Assembly: GCA_035448625.1 (NCBI GenBank)
Contig: DAOTJI010000063.1
Location: forward strand, 1-15,906
Source: UBA8904 sp035448625
GTDB taxonomy: Bacteria; Desulfobacterota; Syntrophia; Syntrophales; Smithellaceae
Direction of reading: 5' to 3'
Length of the DNA: 15,906 nt
The translations under genes and the position numbers were made by a program. The notes under the pieces are model-generated. The model saw only the letters and a program-made list of their open reading frames with translations, was not told the DNA's origin and ran no database searches. How positions within the stretch are numbered: position 1 is the first letter of the stretch; every line of letters starts with the position of its first letter. Positions 1 to 6,776 of this stretch are shown piece after piece.

Positions 1-651
1 CAACAGGGCCACGAAATAAATCACCGCCAAAACGGCATTGATCCACGTCAATATCTGCGCAGCTTTAAAAGATCGCTCCCTCACCTCCCCTTCCGTTTTC
101 AATACCGCCCAGGACGCGCCCTGCAGCAGGACCGCGGCAAGCCCCGTCAGGCCGAACAAAAGCGGAACGGGTCGGAGCAGCGTGAAAAATCCGCCTGCGA
201 ATTCCATTTTGTCATTTAGCGGAACGCCGTAAATCACATTGCCCAACGCCACCCCGAACAGCAGGGCCGCAAGTGCGCTCCCGCCGGCCAGAGCTTTCTC
301 CCAAAGGCCTGCCCGCGCCGGATCGTTGGCCCGGAATTCCATGGACACCGCCCGGAAAATCAGGGCAAGCAAAACCAGCATCATGGCCAGGTAAAAACCG
401 GAAAACGCCGTGGCGTAGGCATGGGGAAAAGCCGCGAAAAGCGCACCGCCGCCGGTGATCAGCCAGACTTCGTTTCCGTCCCAAACGGGGCCGATGGAAG
501 CGATCAGCGTGTCCTTCTCTTTTTCCGTTCTGCCCAGAAGCGGAAGCAGTGCGCCCACGCCCAGGTCAAATCCGTCCAGAAGCGCGTAACCCAGCAGCAG
601 AATGAAAATTAAGGCAAACCAAAGGATTTGAAAGTTCTGAATATTTTCCAT
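1..651 (-). CDS. cydB: Cytochrome bd ubiquinol oxidase subunit II (3' end cut by window edge)
   Basis: This is the non-catalytic membrane subunit of the bd quinol oxidase, which pairs with CydA in the inner membrane to reduce O2 to water with quinol electrons. I read 217 codons from ATG at 651 to base 1 with no stop, so the C-terminus lies outside the window. The family is recognisable from GFDLGVG near residues 27-33 and GPVWDGNEVWLITGGG at 54-69. The conserved acidic residues Asp29 and Asp58 are present. Hydrophobic segments near 8-25, 75-100, 120-140 and 160-180 fit CydB. A good ribosome site (GGAG, then AAAGAAG) precedes the ATG. It follows cydA by 32 bp on the same strand, so the two are almost certainly one operon. 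The short overlapping frames on both strands here are shadows. Confidence 0.96.
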   Translation of the reverse strand, partial: MENIQNFQILWFALIFILLLGYALLDGFDLGVGALLPLLGRTEKEKDTLIASIGPVWDGNEVWLITGGGALFAAFPHAYATAFSGFYLAMMLVLLALIFRAVSMEFRANDPARAGLWEKALAGGSALAALLFGVALGNVIYGVPLNDKMEFAGGFFTLLRPVPLLFGLTGLAAVLLQGASWAVLKTEGEVRERSFKAAQILTWINAVLAVIYFVALL

Positions 652-683
652 CTTCTTTCTCCATCAGGATTGATCGGGCACAG

Positions 684-2012
684 CTATTCACCATTCACTA
701 TTCTTTCCTCAGCCGGCCCCTGCTTGACAATTTTCACGAAGTACATGACAAACAGGATAAACAACAGCAGATAGACCAGTGCAAACATGGTGAGGCTTGC
801 GGCCAGATCTCCTTTCGACACCACCACGGATGAGGCCTGGGCGGTTCGCATCAGTCCCTGAATGATCCAGGGCTGGCGGCCCGCTTCCGCCGTGATCCAC
901 CCGGTTTCATGAGCCAGGTGCGGCAGCGGAATCAGGAAAGGCAAAAGCCAAAGATACCACTTGGCCGTATAGAGTCTGCCCGTCCAGAGAAGCAGCGCGC
1001 CCAGAAGCCCCAGGCCGATAAAGATCATCCCCAACGTCACCATGATGTGGTAGGACTGAAACACCAGATTCACCGGCGGCCAGTCATCCTTGGGAACCTC
1101 CCGCAGACCTTTGATTTCCGAGTTGAAATCGAAGTTATACAGAAAGCTCAACCCCCCGGGAATGGAAATCCCGTAGGTTTTTTCGTTTTTCTCGTCCACA
1201 TACCCGGCAACGTAAACATCCGCGCCCCGGGCTGTGGTAAAATGCCCCTCCATCGCCGCAGCCTTGACCGGCTGAAAGTCGATCACCTGGATCGCGTGGC
1301 CGTGGGCTGCGCCCAGCTGTAGAAGCGGCGTGACCGCGAAAAGAATAATGCCGATTTTCAGCATGGCTTTGGCGGTTTCCCCGTGCAGACCTTTTCGGAC
1401 ATAGTAGCCGGCGATGCCGCAGACCATGACGGAGCCGGTGATCCAGGTGGCCAGAACCGTATGAAGAAACCGGGCAACGGTGGACGGGTTGAAAACGGCC
1501 GAGCCAAAGTCGGCCAGAACAATCTTTCCGGCCGAAGTCATTTCATAACCGGCGGGCGTCTGCATCCAGGAGTTGGCCACGATAATCCAGAAGGCCGATA
1601 AATGTCCGCCGATGAATACCAGCAGGGCGGAAAGCCAGTAAACGCCGGGCGACACTCTTTTACGGCCGAAAATCAGCACCCCGACAAAAACCGATTCCAG
1701 AAAGAAAGCGATAACGCCTTCGGCGGCAAGGAGAGGCCCGAAGATGTCGCCTACCGTTCGTGAATACTGGGACCAGTTGGTTCCGAAAGAAAATTCCATG
1801 ACGATGCCGGTGGCCGTGCCGATGACGAAGATCAGCCCCAGCAACCTGGCGAGCAGATCCGTAATCCTCGCGTACAGGGCATCCTTGGTGATGAGATAAA
1901 GCGTTTCGGAGATCAAAACGACCAGGGCGGTTCCCAGGGTCATCGCCGGAAAGAGAAAGTGGAACCCCACGGTAAAGGCAAACTGAATTCGGGCAAGCAG
2001 TAACGCGTCCAT
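684..2012 (-). CDS. cydA: Cytochrome bd ubiquinol oxidase subunit I
   Basis: This is the haem-carrying catalytic subunit of the bd quinol:O2 oxidase, an inner-membrane enzyme with high O2 affinity. It has 442 residues. Visible landmarks are ARIQFAFTVGFHFLFPA with His18 (haem b595/d side), Glu98 and Glu106 in the proton path, His184 (b558 ligand), Met324 in YHIMVTLG (probable second b558 ligand), Lys250 and Glu255 at the start of the Q-loop, and GRQPW at 378-382. Residue roles are assigned from the E. coli family pattern. The Q-loop is short (about 250-320), so this is the CydA-S type, not the 520-residue E. coli type. I chose ATG 2012 over an in-frame TTG at 2024, because GGAGG lies 5 nt before the ATG and the TTG overlaps that ribosome site. 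A strong promoter lies about 150 bp upstream. Confidence 0.97.
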   Translation of the reverse strand: MDALLLARIQFAFTVGFHFLFPAMTLGTALVVLISETLYLITKDALYARITDLLARLLGLIFVIGTATGIVMEFSFGTNWSQYSRTVGDIFGPLLAAEGVIAFFLESVFVGVLIFGRKRVSPGVYWLSALLVFIGGHLSAFWIIVANSWMQTPAGYEMTSAGKIVLADFGSAVFNPSTVARFLHTVLATWITGSVMVCGIAGYYVRKGLHGETAKAMLKIGIILFAVTPLLQLGAAHGHAIQVIDFQPVKAAAMEGHFTTARGADVYVAGYVDEKNEKTYGISIPGGLSFLYNFDFNSEIKGLREVPKDDWPPVNLVFQSYHIMVTLGMIFIGLGLLGALLLWTGRLYTAKWYLWLLPFLIPLPHLAHETGWITAEAGRQPWIIQGLMRTAQASSVVVSKGDLAASLTMFALVYLLLFILFVMYFVKIVKQGPAEERIVNGE

Positions 2013-2109
2013 GGCTGCCTCCAAAATGAAGTGGAAAGAGAATAACGAAACGTTCCGGCTTTTTCAATCCCTATTTTCCTGAAATGATCCGCAGGAGAAA
2101 CCTGATTCG

Positions 2110-2131
2110 CATGTGCAAAAAGACATGTGCA
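2110..2131. repeat. Tandem 8-bp repeat CATGTGCA in the cydA-hsp20 control region
   Basis: CATGTGCA occurs at 2110-2117 and again at 2124-2131, 14 bp apart start to start. The second copy ends 11 bp before the hsp20 -35 box. A degenerate copy (CATGTAAG) lies at 2175-2182. The position, upstream of one promoter and inside the leader of the other, suggests a regulator site, but no regulator is identified. Confidence 0.4.
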
Positions 2132-2142
2132 GCTTTGGCCCC

Positions 2143-2170
2143 TTGACAAGCATTCATCAATGATTATTTT
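2143..2170 (+). promoter_or_regulatory. Sigma-70-type promoter for hsp20
   Basis: A perfect TTGACA (2143-2148) is followed after 16 nt by TATTTT (2165-2170), which matches TATAAT at four of six positions. Shifting by one base gives a 17-nt spacer and ATTTTA. The predicted start near 2177 leaves about 60 nt before the hsp20 ATG. I see no convincing sigma-32 -10 (CCCCAT type) and no CIRCE, so heat control, if present, would have to work in another way. Confidence 0.55.
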
Positions 2171-2194
2171 ATGGCATGTAAGGAAAATGGTCAA
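2166..2194 (-). promoter_or_regulatory. Sigma-70-type promoter for cydAB
   Basis: Read on the minus strand, TTGACC (2194-2189) and TAAAAT (2171-2166) are separated by exactly 17 nt, each one base from consensus. Transcription would start near 2159 and leave a leader of roughly 147 nt before cydA. Its -10 box occupies the same bases as the -10 of the opposing hsp20 promoter, so the two cannot be occupied at once. This is a sequence match only. Confidence 0.68.
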
Positions 2195-2236
2195 TAATAT
2201 TAAGATGTTATAACTTGTTGGAAAGGAGGGATGGTT

Positions 2237-2731
2237 ATGATCAAAAACCTGCTGCCTGCCGTACGGCGAAAGAACGACAAAGCCCTGCGTCAAGCCGGGG
2301 AGCATCCGTTCTTGCCGATTCAACGGGAGATGAACAGATTGTTCGATGACTTTTTCAGAGACTTCAACTTAAAACCTCTTGGAAAGGTTTGGACATCGGG
2401 TTTTGAACCCAGCATGGATGTATGGGAAAACGATAAAAAAATCCATATTAAAGCCGAACTTCCTGGTCTCGACGAGAAGGATATTGATGTGACTCTCACG
2501 CCGGATGCCCTGACGATCCGGGGGGAAAAGAAGGAAGAAAAGGAGGATAAAGGCAATGATTACTGGTACAAAGAAACCAGTTACGGCTCCTTCCAGAGAA
2601 GCATCGCACTGCCCGAAGGAATCCATCAGGAAAAAGTGGAAGCGAAATTCAAAAACGGCGTTCTCCACATCGAAATCCCTTGGCTGGAAGGCGCAAGGCC
2701 CGGGAAAAAGATTACCGTTAAAACATCATAA
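2237..2731 (+). CDS. Hsp20 / alpha-crystallin-type small heat-shock protein
   Basis: This is an ATP-independent cytoplasmic holdase that keeps unfolding proteins soluble for refolding by other chaperones, possibly the GroESL encoded next door. It has 164 residues. An N-terminal arm (1-55) contains MNRLFDDFFRDF, common in bacterial class A Hsp20s. The alpha-crystallin domain follows at about 57-150, starting EPSMDVWENDKKIHIKAELPG and holding the signature A-x-x-x-N-G-V-L at 136-143. A short tail carries an I-x-V motif (159-161) that would dock into neighbouring subunits. I chose ATG 2237, not ATG 2231, because AGGAGGG (2224-2230) touches the first ATG and sits 6 nt before the second. It has its own promoter and a strong terminator, so it is probably transcribed alone. 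Confidence 0.95.
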   Translation: MIKNLLPAVRRKNDKALRQAGEHPFLPIQREMNRLFDDFFRDFNLKPLGKVWTSGFEPSMDVWENDKKIHIKAELPGLDEKDIDVTLTPDALTIRGEKKEEKEDKGNDYWYKETSYGSFQRSIALPEGIHQEKVEAKFKNGVLHIEIPWLEGARPGKKITVKTS

Positions 2732-2740
2732 ATAAACATG

Positions 2741-2775
2741 GAGCTTCCCCGTCCGGGGAAGCTCTCGGTTTTTTT
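2741..2775 (+). terminator. Rho-independent terminator after hsp20
   Basis: A perfect 10-bp stem GAGCTTCCCC / GGGGAAGCTC with the 4-nt loop GTCC (2741-2764) is followed, after TCGG, by a run of seven T (2769-2775). It lies 9 bp past the hsp20 stop and separates that gene from groESL. Confidence 0.93.
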
Positions 2776-2779
2776 CAAG

Positions 2780-2836
2780 CGTTCAACGAAGACATTCATG
2801 AAAACATCGAGAGAAAAGCCTGTTCAACAGGTTGAA
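2780..2836. promoter_or_regulatory. Palindromic elements in the groESL leader (candidate operator)
   Basis: The heptamer GTTCAAC occurs at 2781-2787 and 2822-2828. The first copy is the core of CGTTCAACG (2780-2788). The second is the core of CCTGTTCAACAGG (2819-2831), and that overlaps a second palindrome, TTCAAC-AG-GTTGAA (2823-2836). There is no CIRCE (TTAGCACTC-N9-GAGTGCTAA) and I could not pick out a confident promoter in 2776-2851. These palindromes are therefore the best candidates for groESL control, without experimental support. Confidence 0.4.
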
Positions 2837-2865
2837 TTTTTTAATTTTTATGGAGGTTGGAAAAA

Positions 2866-3156
2866 ATGAACATCAAACCGTTGCAGGACCGGATCATCGT
2901 AACGCGTCTGGAAAGTGAAGAGAAAACACCCGGCGGCATCATCATCCCGGATACGGCCAAGGAAAAGCCCCAGGAAGGCAAGGTACTGGCCGTCGGACCA
3001 GGCCGCCTCGATAAGGAAGGCAAACGGATCGCGCCGGAGGTGAAAGAAGGGGACAAGGTGATTTTCACCAAGTGGGGCGGGACGGAGGTCAAGATCGACG
3101 ACCGGGAAGTCATGATCATGAAGGAAGACGATATTCTGGCGGTACTGGAATCTTAA
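2866..3156 (+). CDS. groES: Co-chaperonin GroES (Hsp10)
   Basis: The GroES heptamer caps the GroEL ring and makes the closed folding chamber in the cytoplasm. At 96 residues it has the normal family length. It starts MNIKPLQDRIIV, has the mobile loop that docks on GroEL near residues 16-33 (EEKTPGGIIIPDTAKEKPQEG region, hydrophobic triplet III), and ends DDILAVLES. I chose ATG 2866. An in-frame TTG at 2857 would add three residues, but GGAGG (2852-2856) touches it, whereas the same site lies 9 nt before the ATG. groEL follows after 13 bp, so the two are one operon. The preceding terminator separates them from hsp20. Confidence 0.97.
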   Translation: MNIKPLQDRIIVTRLESEEKTPGGIIIPDTAKEKPQEGKVLAVGPGRLDKEGKRIAPEVKEGDKVIFTKWGGTEVKIDDREVMIMKEDDILAVLES

Positions 3157-3169
3157 GGAGGTTTTCAAC

Positions 3170-4798
3170 ATGACGGCAAAAGAAATCAAATATTCAACCG
3201 ATGCCCGGCAAAAAGTCATGCTGGGTGTCGATACGCTGGCCAATGCGGTAAAAGTCACTCTGGGGCCGAGAGGACGCAACGTCGTGATCGCCAAGAGCTG
3301 GGGAACGCCCCAGATCACCAAAGACGGCGTGACGGTCGCCAAAGAAATCGAACTGGAAGATAAATTTGAAAACATGGGCGCGCAGATGGTCAAGGAAGTC
3401 GCGTCCAAAACCTCCGACAAGGCGGGGGACGGAACCACCACGGCCACGGTGCTGGCCCAGGCGATGTACAAAGAAGGAGCGAAGCTGACCGCGGCGGGCG
3501 CCAACCCCATGATGCTGAAGCTCGGCATCGACAAAGGCGTTGAAGTGGTAGTGGCCGAACTCAAAAAACAAAGCCGGAAAATCGTCGGAAAAACGGAGAT
3601 CGCCCAGATCGGTACGGTTTCGGCCAATAACGACAAAACCATCGGCGACATGATTTCGGAAGCGATGGAACGCGTGGGGAAGGACGGCGTGATCACCGTC
3701 GAAGAAGCCAAAGGAATGGAAACCGCTCTGGAAATTGTCGAAGGCATGCAGTTTGACCGCGGCTACATCTCTCCTTACTTCGTCACGGACGCCGACAAAA
3801 TGGAAGTCTCTCTGGAGGATCCGTACATTCTGATTCACGAAAAGAAAATTTCCAACATGAAGGATATGGTGCCGCTGCTCGAGCAGATTGCCAAGACGGG
3901 CAAGCCGCTGCTTTTGATCGCGGAAGAAGTCGAAGGCGAAGCGCTGGCCACGCTGGTGGTAAACAAGGTGCGCGGGACGCTGAAATGCGCCGCGGTCAAA
4001 GCGCCCGGCTTCGGCGACCGGCGCAAGGCGATGCTGCAGGATATCGCGGTTCTCACCGGCGGGCAGGTGATTTCCGAGGACATCGGCGTAAAGTTGGAAA
4101 ACGCGTCGCTCAAAGATCTGGGAACCTGCAAGAAGGTGAAGATCGACAAAGACAACACAACGATCGTGGACGGCGCCGGCCGTCGCTCCGATATCGAAGC
4201 GCGGGTAAAACAGATCCGGGCGGAAATCGAGGAAACAAAATCCGACTACGACCGGGAAAAGCTTCAGGAGAGACTGGCCAAAATCGTGGGCGGCGTCGCG
4301 GTGATCAAAGTCGGCGCGGCGACGGAAGTCGAAATGAAGGAAAAGAAAGCCCGCGTGGAAGACGCGCTTAACGCGACGAAGGCGGCCGTGGAGGAAGGCA
4401 TCATTCCCGGCGGCGGCGTAGCCTACCTCCGTTCGATCCCGGCGCTCGACAAGGTCGTTTTGCCCGACGAGGAGCGGCAGGGCCTCGACATCGTCCGCCG
4501 GGCGCTCACCGCTCCGTTGCGGCAGATTGCCGTGAATGCCGGCTACGAAGGCACGATCGTCGTGGAAAAAGTTCAAGAGCTCAAGGGCAACCAGGGCTTC
4601 AACGCGGACACCGGCGAATACGTCGACATGGTCAAGGCGGGAATCATCGATCCGACGAAGGTCGCCCGCTTTGCCCTTCAGAACGCCGCCTCCGTTTCGT
4701 CGCTGCTGCTCACGACGGAAGCCATGATCGCGGAGAAGCCGAAGAAAAAGAATCCCGCGCCGGCCGCACCGCCCGACATGGGGGACTACGACTACTAA
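3170..4798 (+). CDS. groEL: Chaperonin GroEL (Hsp60)
   Basis: This ATP-driven double-ring chaperonin folds cytoplasmic proteins together with GroES. It has 542 residues in the usual equatorial-intermediate-apical order. Visible signatures are VTLGPRGRNVVI near 28-40, the ATP-binding loop DKAGDGTTTATVLAQ near 83-97, and AAVEEGIIPGGGVAY near 405-418. The C-terminal tail is unusual. In place of Gly-Gly-Met repeats it ends in a lysine- and Pro/Ala-rich stretch, then PDMGDYDY. AGGAGG overlaps the groES stop and sits 8 nt before the ATG, so translation is likely coupled. The long antisense frame across it (3194-4576) is a codon-bias shadow. Confidence 0.98.
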   Translation: MTAKEIKYSTDARQKVMLGVDTLANAVKVTLGPRGRNVVIAKSWGTPQITKDGVTVAKEIELEDKFENMGAQMVKEVASKTSDKAGDGTTTATVLAQAMYKEGAKLTAAGANPMMLKLGIDKGVEVVVAELKKQSRKIVGKTEIAQIGTVSANNDKTIGDMISEAMERVGKDGVITVEEAKGMETALEIVEGMQFDRGYISPYFVTDADKMEVSLEDPYILIHEKKISNMKDMVPLLEQIAKTGKPLLLIAEEVEGEALATLVVNKVRGTLKCAAVKAPGFGDRRKAMLQDIAVLTGGQVISEDIGVKLENASLKDLGTCKKVKIDKDNTTIVDGAGRRSDIEARVKQIRAEIEETKSDYDREKLQERLAKIVGGVAVIKVGAATEVEMKEKKARVEDALNATKAAVEEGIIPGGGVAYLRSIPALDKVVLPDEERQGLDIVRRALTAPLRQIAVNAGYEGTIVVEKVQELKGNQGFNADTGEYVDMVKAGIIDPTKVARFALQNAASVSSLLLTTEAMIAEKPKKKNPAPAAPPDMGDYDY

Positions 4799-4812
4799 TC
4801 CCCGAACGAAAA

Positions 4813-4847
4813 GGAGCCGGCGGCTTTTCCCGCGAGCCGCCGGCTCC
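4813..4847 (+). terminator. GC-rich hairpin after groEL, probable terminator without U-tract
   Basis: GGAGCCGGCGGC (4813-4824) pairs perfectly with GCCGCCGGCTCC (4836-4847), and T4825-A4835 adds a thirteenth pair. No run of T follows (CGAATCGTC), so it is not a classic intrinsic terminator. It may instead protect the groESL 3' end or partly attenuate readthrough into the gene that begins 21 bp later. Confidence 0.55.
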
Positions 4848-4868
4848 CGAATCGTCGGTCGCGTATGA

Positions 4869-6539
4869 ATGATGACGACTGTTCAGACGACTTCCGCGCT
4901 CGACATCCACGGACTTTTGCAGAGATCCGGCGGGGATCTCCTCCGGACGCTTTTGGAATTGGATCGCCCGGAAGAATTCATTCGTCGTCTCCCGCCGGAC
5001 GATTTCTACCGAATGATCAGGCGAATCGGCGAAGACGACGCTCTTCCCGTGCTGGCCGCCGCGTCCTGCGAACAGTGGCAGTATGTGCTGGACCTGGAAA
5101 GCTGGAATCGCGACAGTCTGAACACAAAAAAAGCCATGGACTGGCTGGGTCGTCTCGCCCGGGCGGACGGCCGGCGACTGGCCGACTGGATGTTTTCGGA
5201 GCAGGGAGACCTGGCTTCGTTCGTTTTGATGCGCCGGGCGCAAATTCTTTTCCGGGAAAAGGAAGAAGAATGGGACGTGCCGCCCGGCTTCTTTACGCTG
5301 GACGGAGCGTTCTACATCAAAGCCGCCGATCCCGGCGAGGCGCCCGTCCTGGAGAATTTTCTTCGCGTTTTGTCCCGCGAGGATTACAACGCCTACCGGG
5401 CCCTTCTTCTGGACCTGTCGTTTCACATCCCCGCAGAAACCGAGGAGGAACTTTACCGGCTGCGCTCCTCCCGGCTGGCCGAGTATGGCTTTGCCCCCTA
5501 TGAGGAAGCGCTGGCCGTATATGCGCCGCTCGACCCCTCCTCGCTCCGGGCGGAAAGCAAGCCGCTGATGCCCGGCGCCCTCGTTCTGCCGGAAGAAAAA
5601 CACCTGATTCCTTCCGCGGCTTTTTCGAATCTTGAGGATTTCGGATTCTTGAAGGAAGCCGTCGGTCTTCTTGCCGATCCGCCGGAGGCGAACCGCGTCC
5701 GCCTGGAGTTCACGACGCTGTGCAACACGCTGATTGCCGCCGACTCCTTCGCCTGTGTCGAGGACGCCGAAGGCCTCAGCCGCATCGGCCGGCTGGCGGC
5801 GGGCTATCTGCATCTGGCGCTGGAGGCCCTGTGCAGCGGGGACGCAGAGCAGGCGGCAAAGATGCTCAAGGAACATTCGCTCACGGCCATTTTCCGCGTG
5901 GGCTTCGGATTCGCCAGGAAGTTGCAGTGGCGGCTCCAGCACTGGCAGCCGCACAGCTGGTTTGCGAAAAGGAACCGAAGAAGGAAGGATTTCTGGGGAT
6001 CGCCCTGGTCCGAAGTCATGGAAGGGTTGCTGTTCGCGCGTCCCCTGTTCTTTGATCCGGAAGCCCCCGTGTCTTACCGGCCCTTTGAACGTTTCGACGA
6101 CGTGAAAAAAACGGAGGCGCGGCTCGATCAGCTGGAGGCGCTTGACCGCATGATGGCACGCCTGACGCAAGTCGCGTCAGAGCCCGCGTGGATCGACAGC
6201 GAAACCTTTGCCCCGCTCTTGTTCGTCCGCTGGGCACGGCATCTTCTGCATCTGGAACCGTCCTTTGAACCGCTGACGCGCGCGCAGGCCGCGGCTTTTT
6301 TCCGCCTCCTCAGGCAGGGAGAAACCGGCCCGCCTTATCGGATGGAACGCTATCGGAACATCTTTATCGAGGAGTTTCGCAAAGGCGCGGCCGGATTCGA
6401 ACCCGACGTCGCCGACGCGCTGGGTCGCGCCCTTTCCGACATCTGGGATGGGTTCCGCAGCGAATATGAAAACGTGGCGGCAAAGGATCTTTCGGCGCGC
6501 TATTCAAAGATTCTGCCGATCGCAGACAGCGGGCGGTAA
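4869..6539 (+). CDS. Conserved protein of unknown function (DUF6178-like)
   Basis: It has 556 residues. I do not know its function. The composition is that of a soluble, mostly helical cytoplasmic protein: rich in Leu, Glu, Arg and Ala, with no signal peptide, no membrane segment and no nucleotide-binding loop. A stretch at 190-221 (ending RLAEYGFAPYEEALAVYAPL) resembles what I remember of the DUF6178 family of Deltaproteobacteria; this is a recollection, not a search. The N-terminal 30-75 region (LLELDRPEEFIRRLPPDDF and onward) has the look of alpha-helical repeats. ATG 4869 is followed at once by a second ATG (4872), and no Shine-Dalgarno sequence is visible upstream. It lies 70 bp behind groEL across a strong hairpin, so it may be expressed by readthrough. 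Antisense frames over it, such as 4710-6170, are shadows. Confidence 0.85.
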   Translation: MMTTVQTTSALDIHGLLQRSGGDLLRTLLELDRPEEFIRRLPPDDFYRMIRRIGEDDALPVLAAASCEQWQYVLDLESWNRDSLNTKKAMDWLGRLARADGRRLADWMFSEQGDLASFVLMRRAQILFREKEEEWDVPPGFFTLDGAFYIKAADPGEAPVLENFLRVLSREDYNAYRALLLDLSFHIPAETEEELYRLRSSRLAEYGFAPYEEALAVYAPLDPSSLRAESKPLMPGALVLPEEKHLIPSAAFSNLEDFGFLKEAVGLLADPPEANRVRLEFTTLCNTLIAADSFACVEDAEGLSRIGRLAAGYLHLALEALCSGDAEQAAKMLKEHSLTAIFRVGFGFARKLQWRLQHWQPHSWFAKRNRRRKDFWGSPWSEVMEGLLFARPLFFDPEAPVSYRPFERFDDVKKTEARLDQLEALDRMMARLTQVASEPAWIDSETFAPLLFVRWARHLLHLEPSFEPLTRAQAAAFFRLLRQGETGPPYRMERYRNIFIEEFRKGAAGFEPDVADALGRALSDIWDGFRSEYENVAAKDLSARYSKILPIADSGR

Positions 6540-6776
6540 ACGCTTTCCTTCCGGTTTGTTGCGGAAGCGGTTTGACCCGAGACGATCAAACCGGGACTGT
6601 ACTTGCGGCCCGTCCCGGTTTTCCGCCGTCGAAGGAATTTCTTAGGTAAAAGCGGACATCTTGCGTGCTGCAAAACAGGACTTTTCTGTCGGCGGCTAAC
6701 CGCCTATTTTCCTGTTGTTATTTCCGGGCCAATTTATTACGCTGGACGCAACAAAATCCTTTCAGGAGAAGACAAC
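6540..6776 (+). other. Non-coding, structure-rich leader before the SOR-like gene
   Basis: This stretch lies between two genes and has no credible coding frame. Besides the terminator-like pair at 6569-6622 it holds a hairpin CTTCCG/CGGAAG (6548-6567). It also has a two-tier stem at 6674-6716: outer AACAGGA/TCCTGTT (6674-6680 with 6710-6716) around inner GGCGG-CTAA-CCGCC (6691-6704). I could not match it to a riboswitch class I know (c-di-GMP, cobalamin, SAM, preQ1, guanidine and fluoride considered). A weak -35/-10 pair, TTGTTA (6714-6719) and TATTAC (6735-6740) with a 15-nt spacer, could serve the next gene, but I do not call it. Confidence 0.4.
6588..6622 (+). terminator. Possible intrinsic terminator after the 4869-6539 gene
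   Basis: AAACCGGGAC (6588-6597) pairs with GTCCCGGTTT (6612-6621) around a 14-nt loop, and the T run is only four bases (6619-6622), so termination may be weak. The left arm is shared with a competing hairpin, GGTTTGA (6569-6575) with TCAAACC (6586-6592). The two stems therefore exclude each other, as in an attenuator. Confidence 0.45.

Noticed and set aside
2013..2024. TTG start that would lengthen CydA by four residues
   Set aside because: The codon is part of the GGAGG ribosome site of ATG 2012, and the family normally begins near that ATG.
2776..2865. CIRCE operator before groESL
   Set aside because: I searched by eye for TTAGCACTC and GAGTGCTAA and found neither. Only the GTTCAAC palindromes are present.
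3194..4576. 460-codon open frame antisense to groEL
   Set aside because: It lies wholly inside groEL, has low-complexity, His/Phe/Asp/Arg-biased composition and no family resemblance. It is a codon-bias shadow of a GC-rich gene.
4710..6170. 486-codon antisense frame over the groEL end and the unknown gene
   Set aside because: It runs through two plus-strand genes, including certain groEL, and has no ribosome site or recognisable domain.
6623..6776. Known riboswitch before the SOR-like gene
   Set aside because: None of the conserved cores I know (c-di-GMP, cobalamin, SAM, preQ1, guanidine, fluoride) fits, so it is reported only as structured non-coding sequence.
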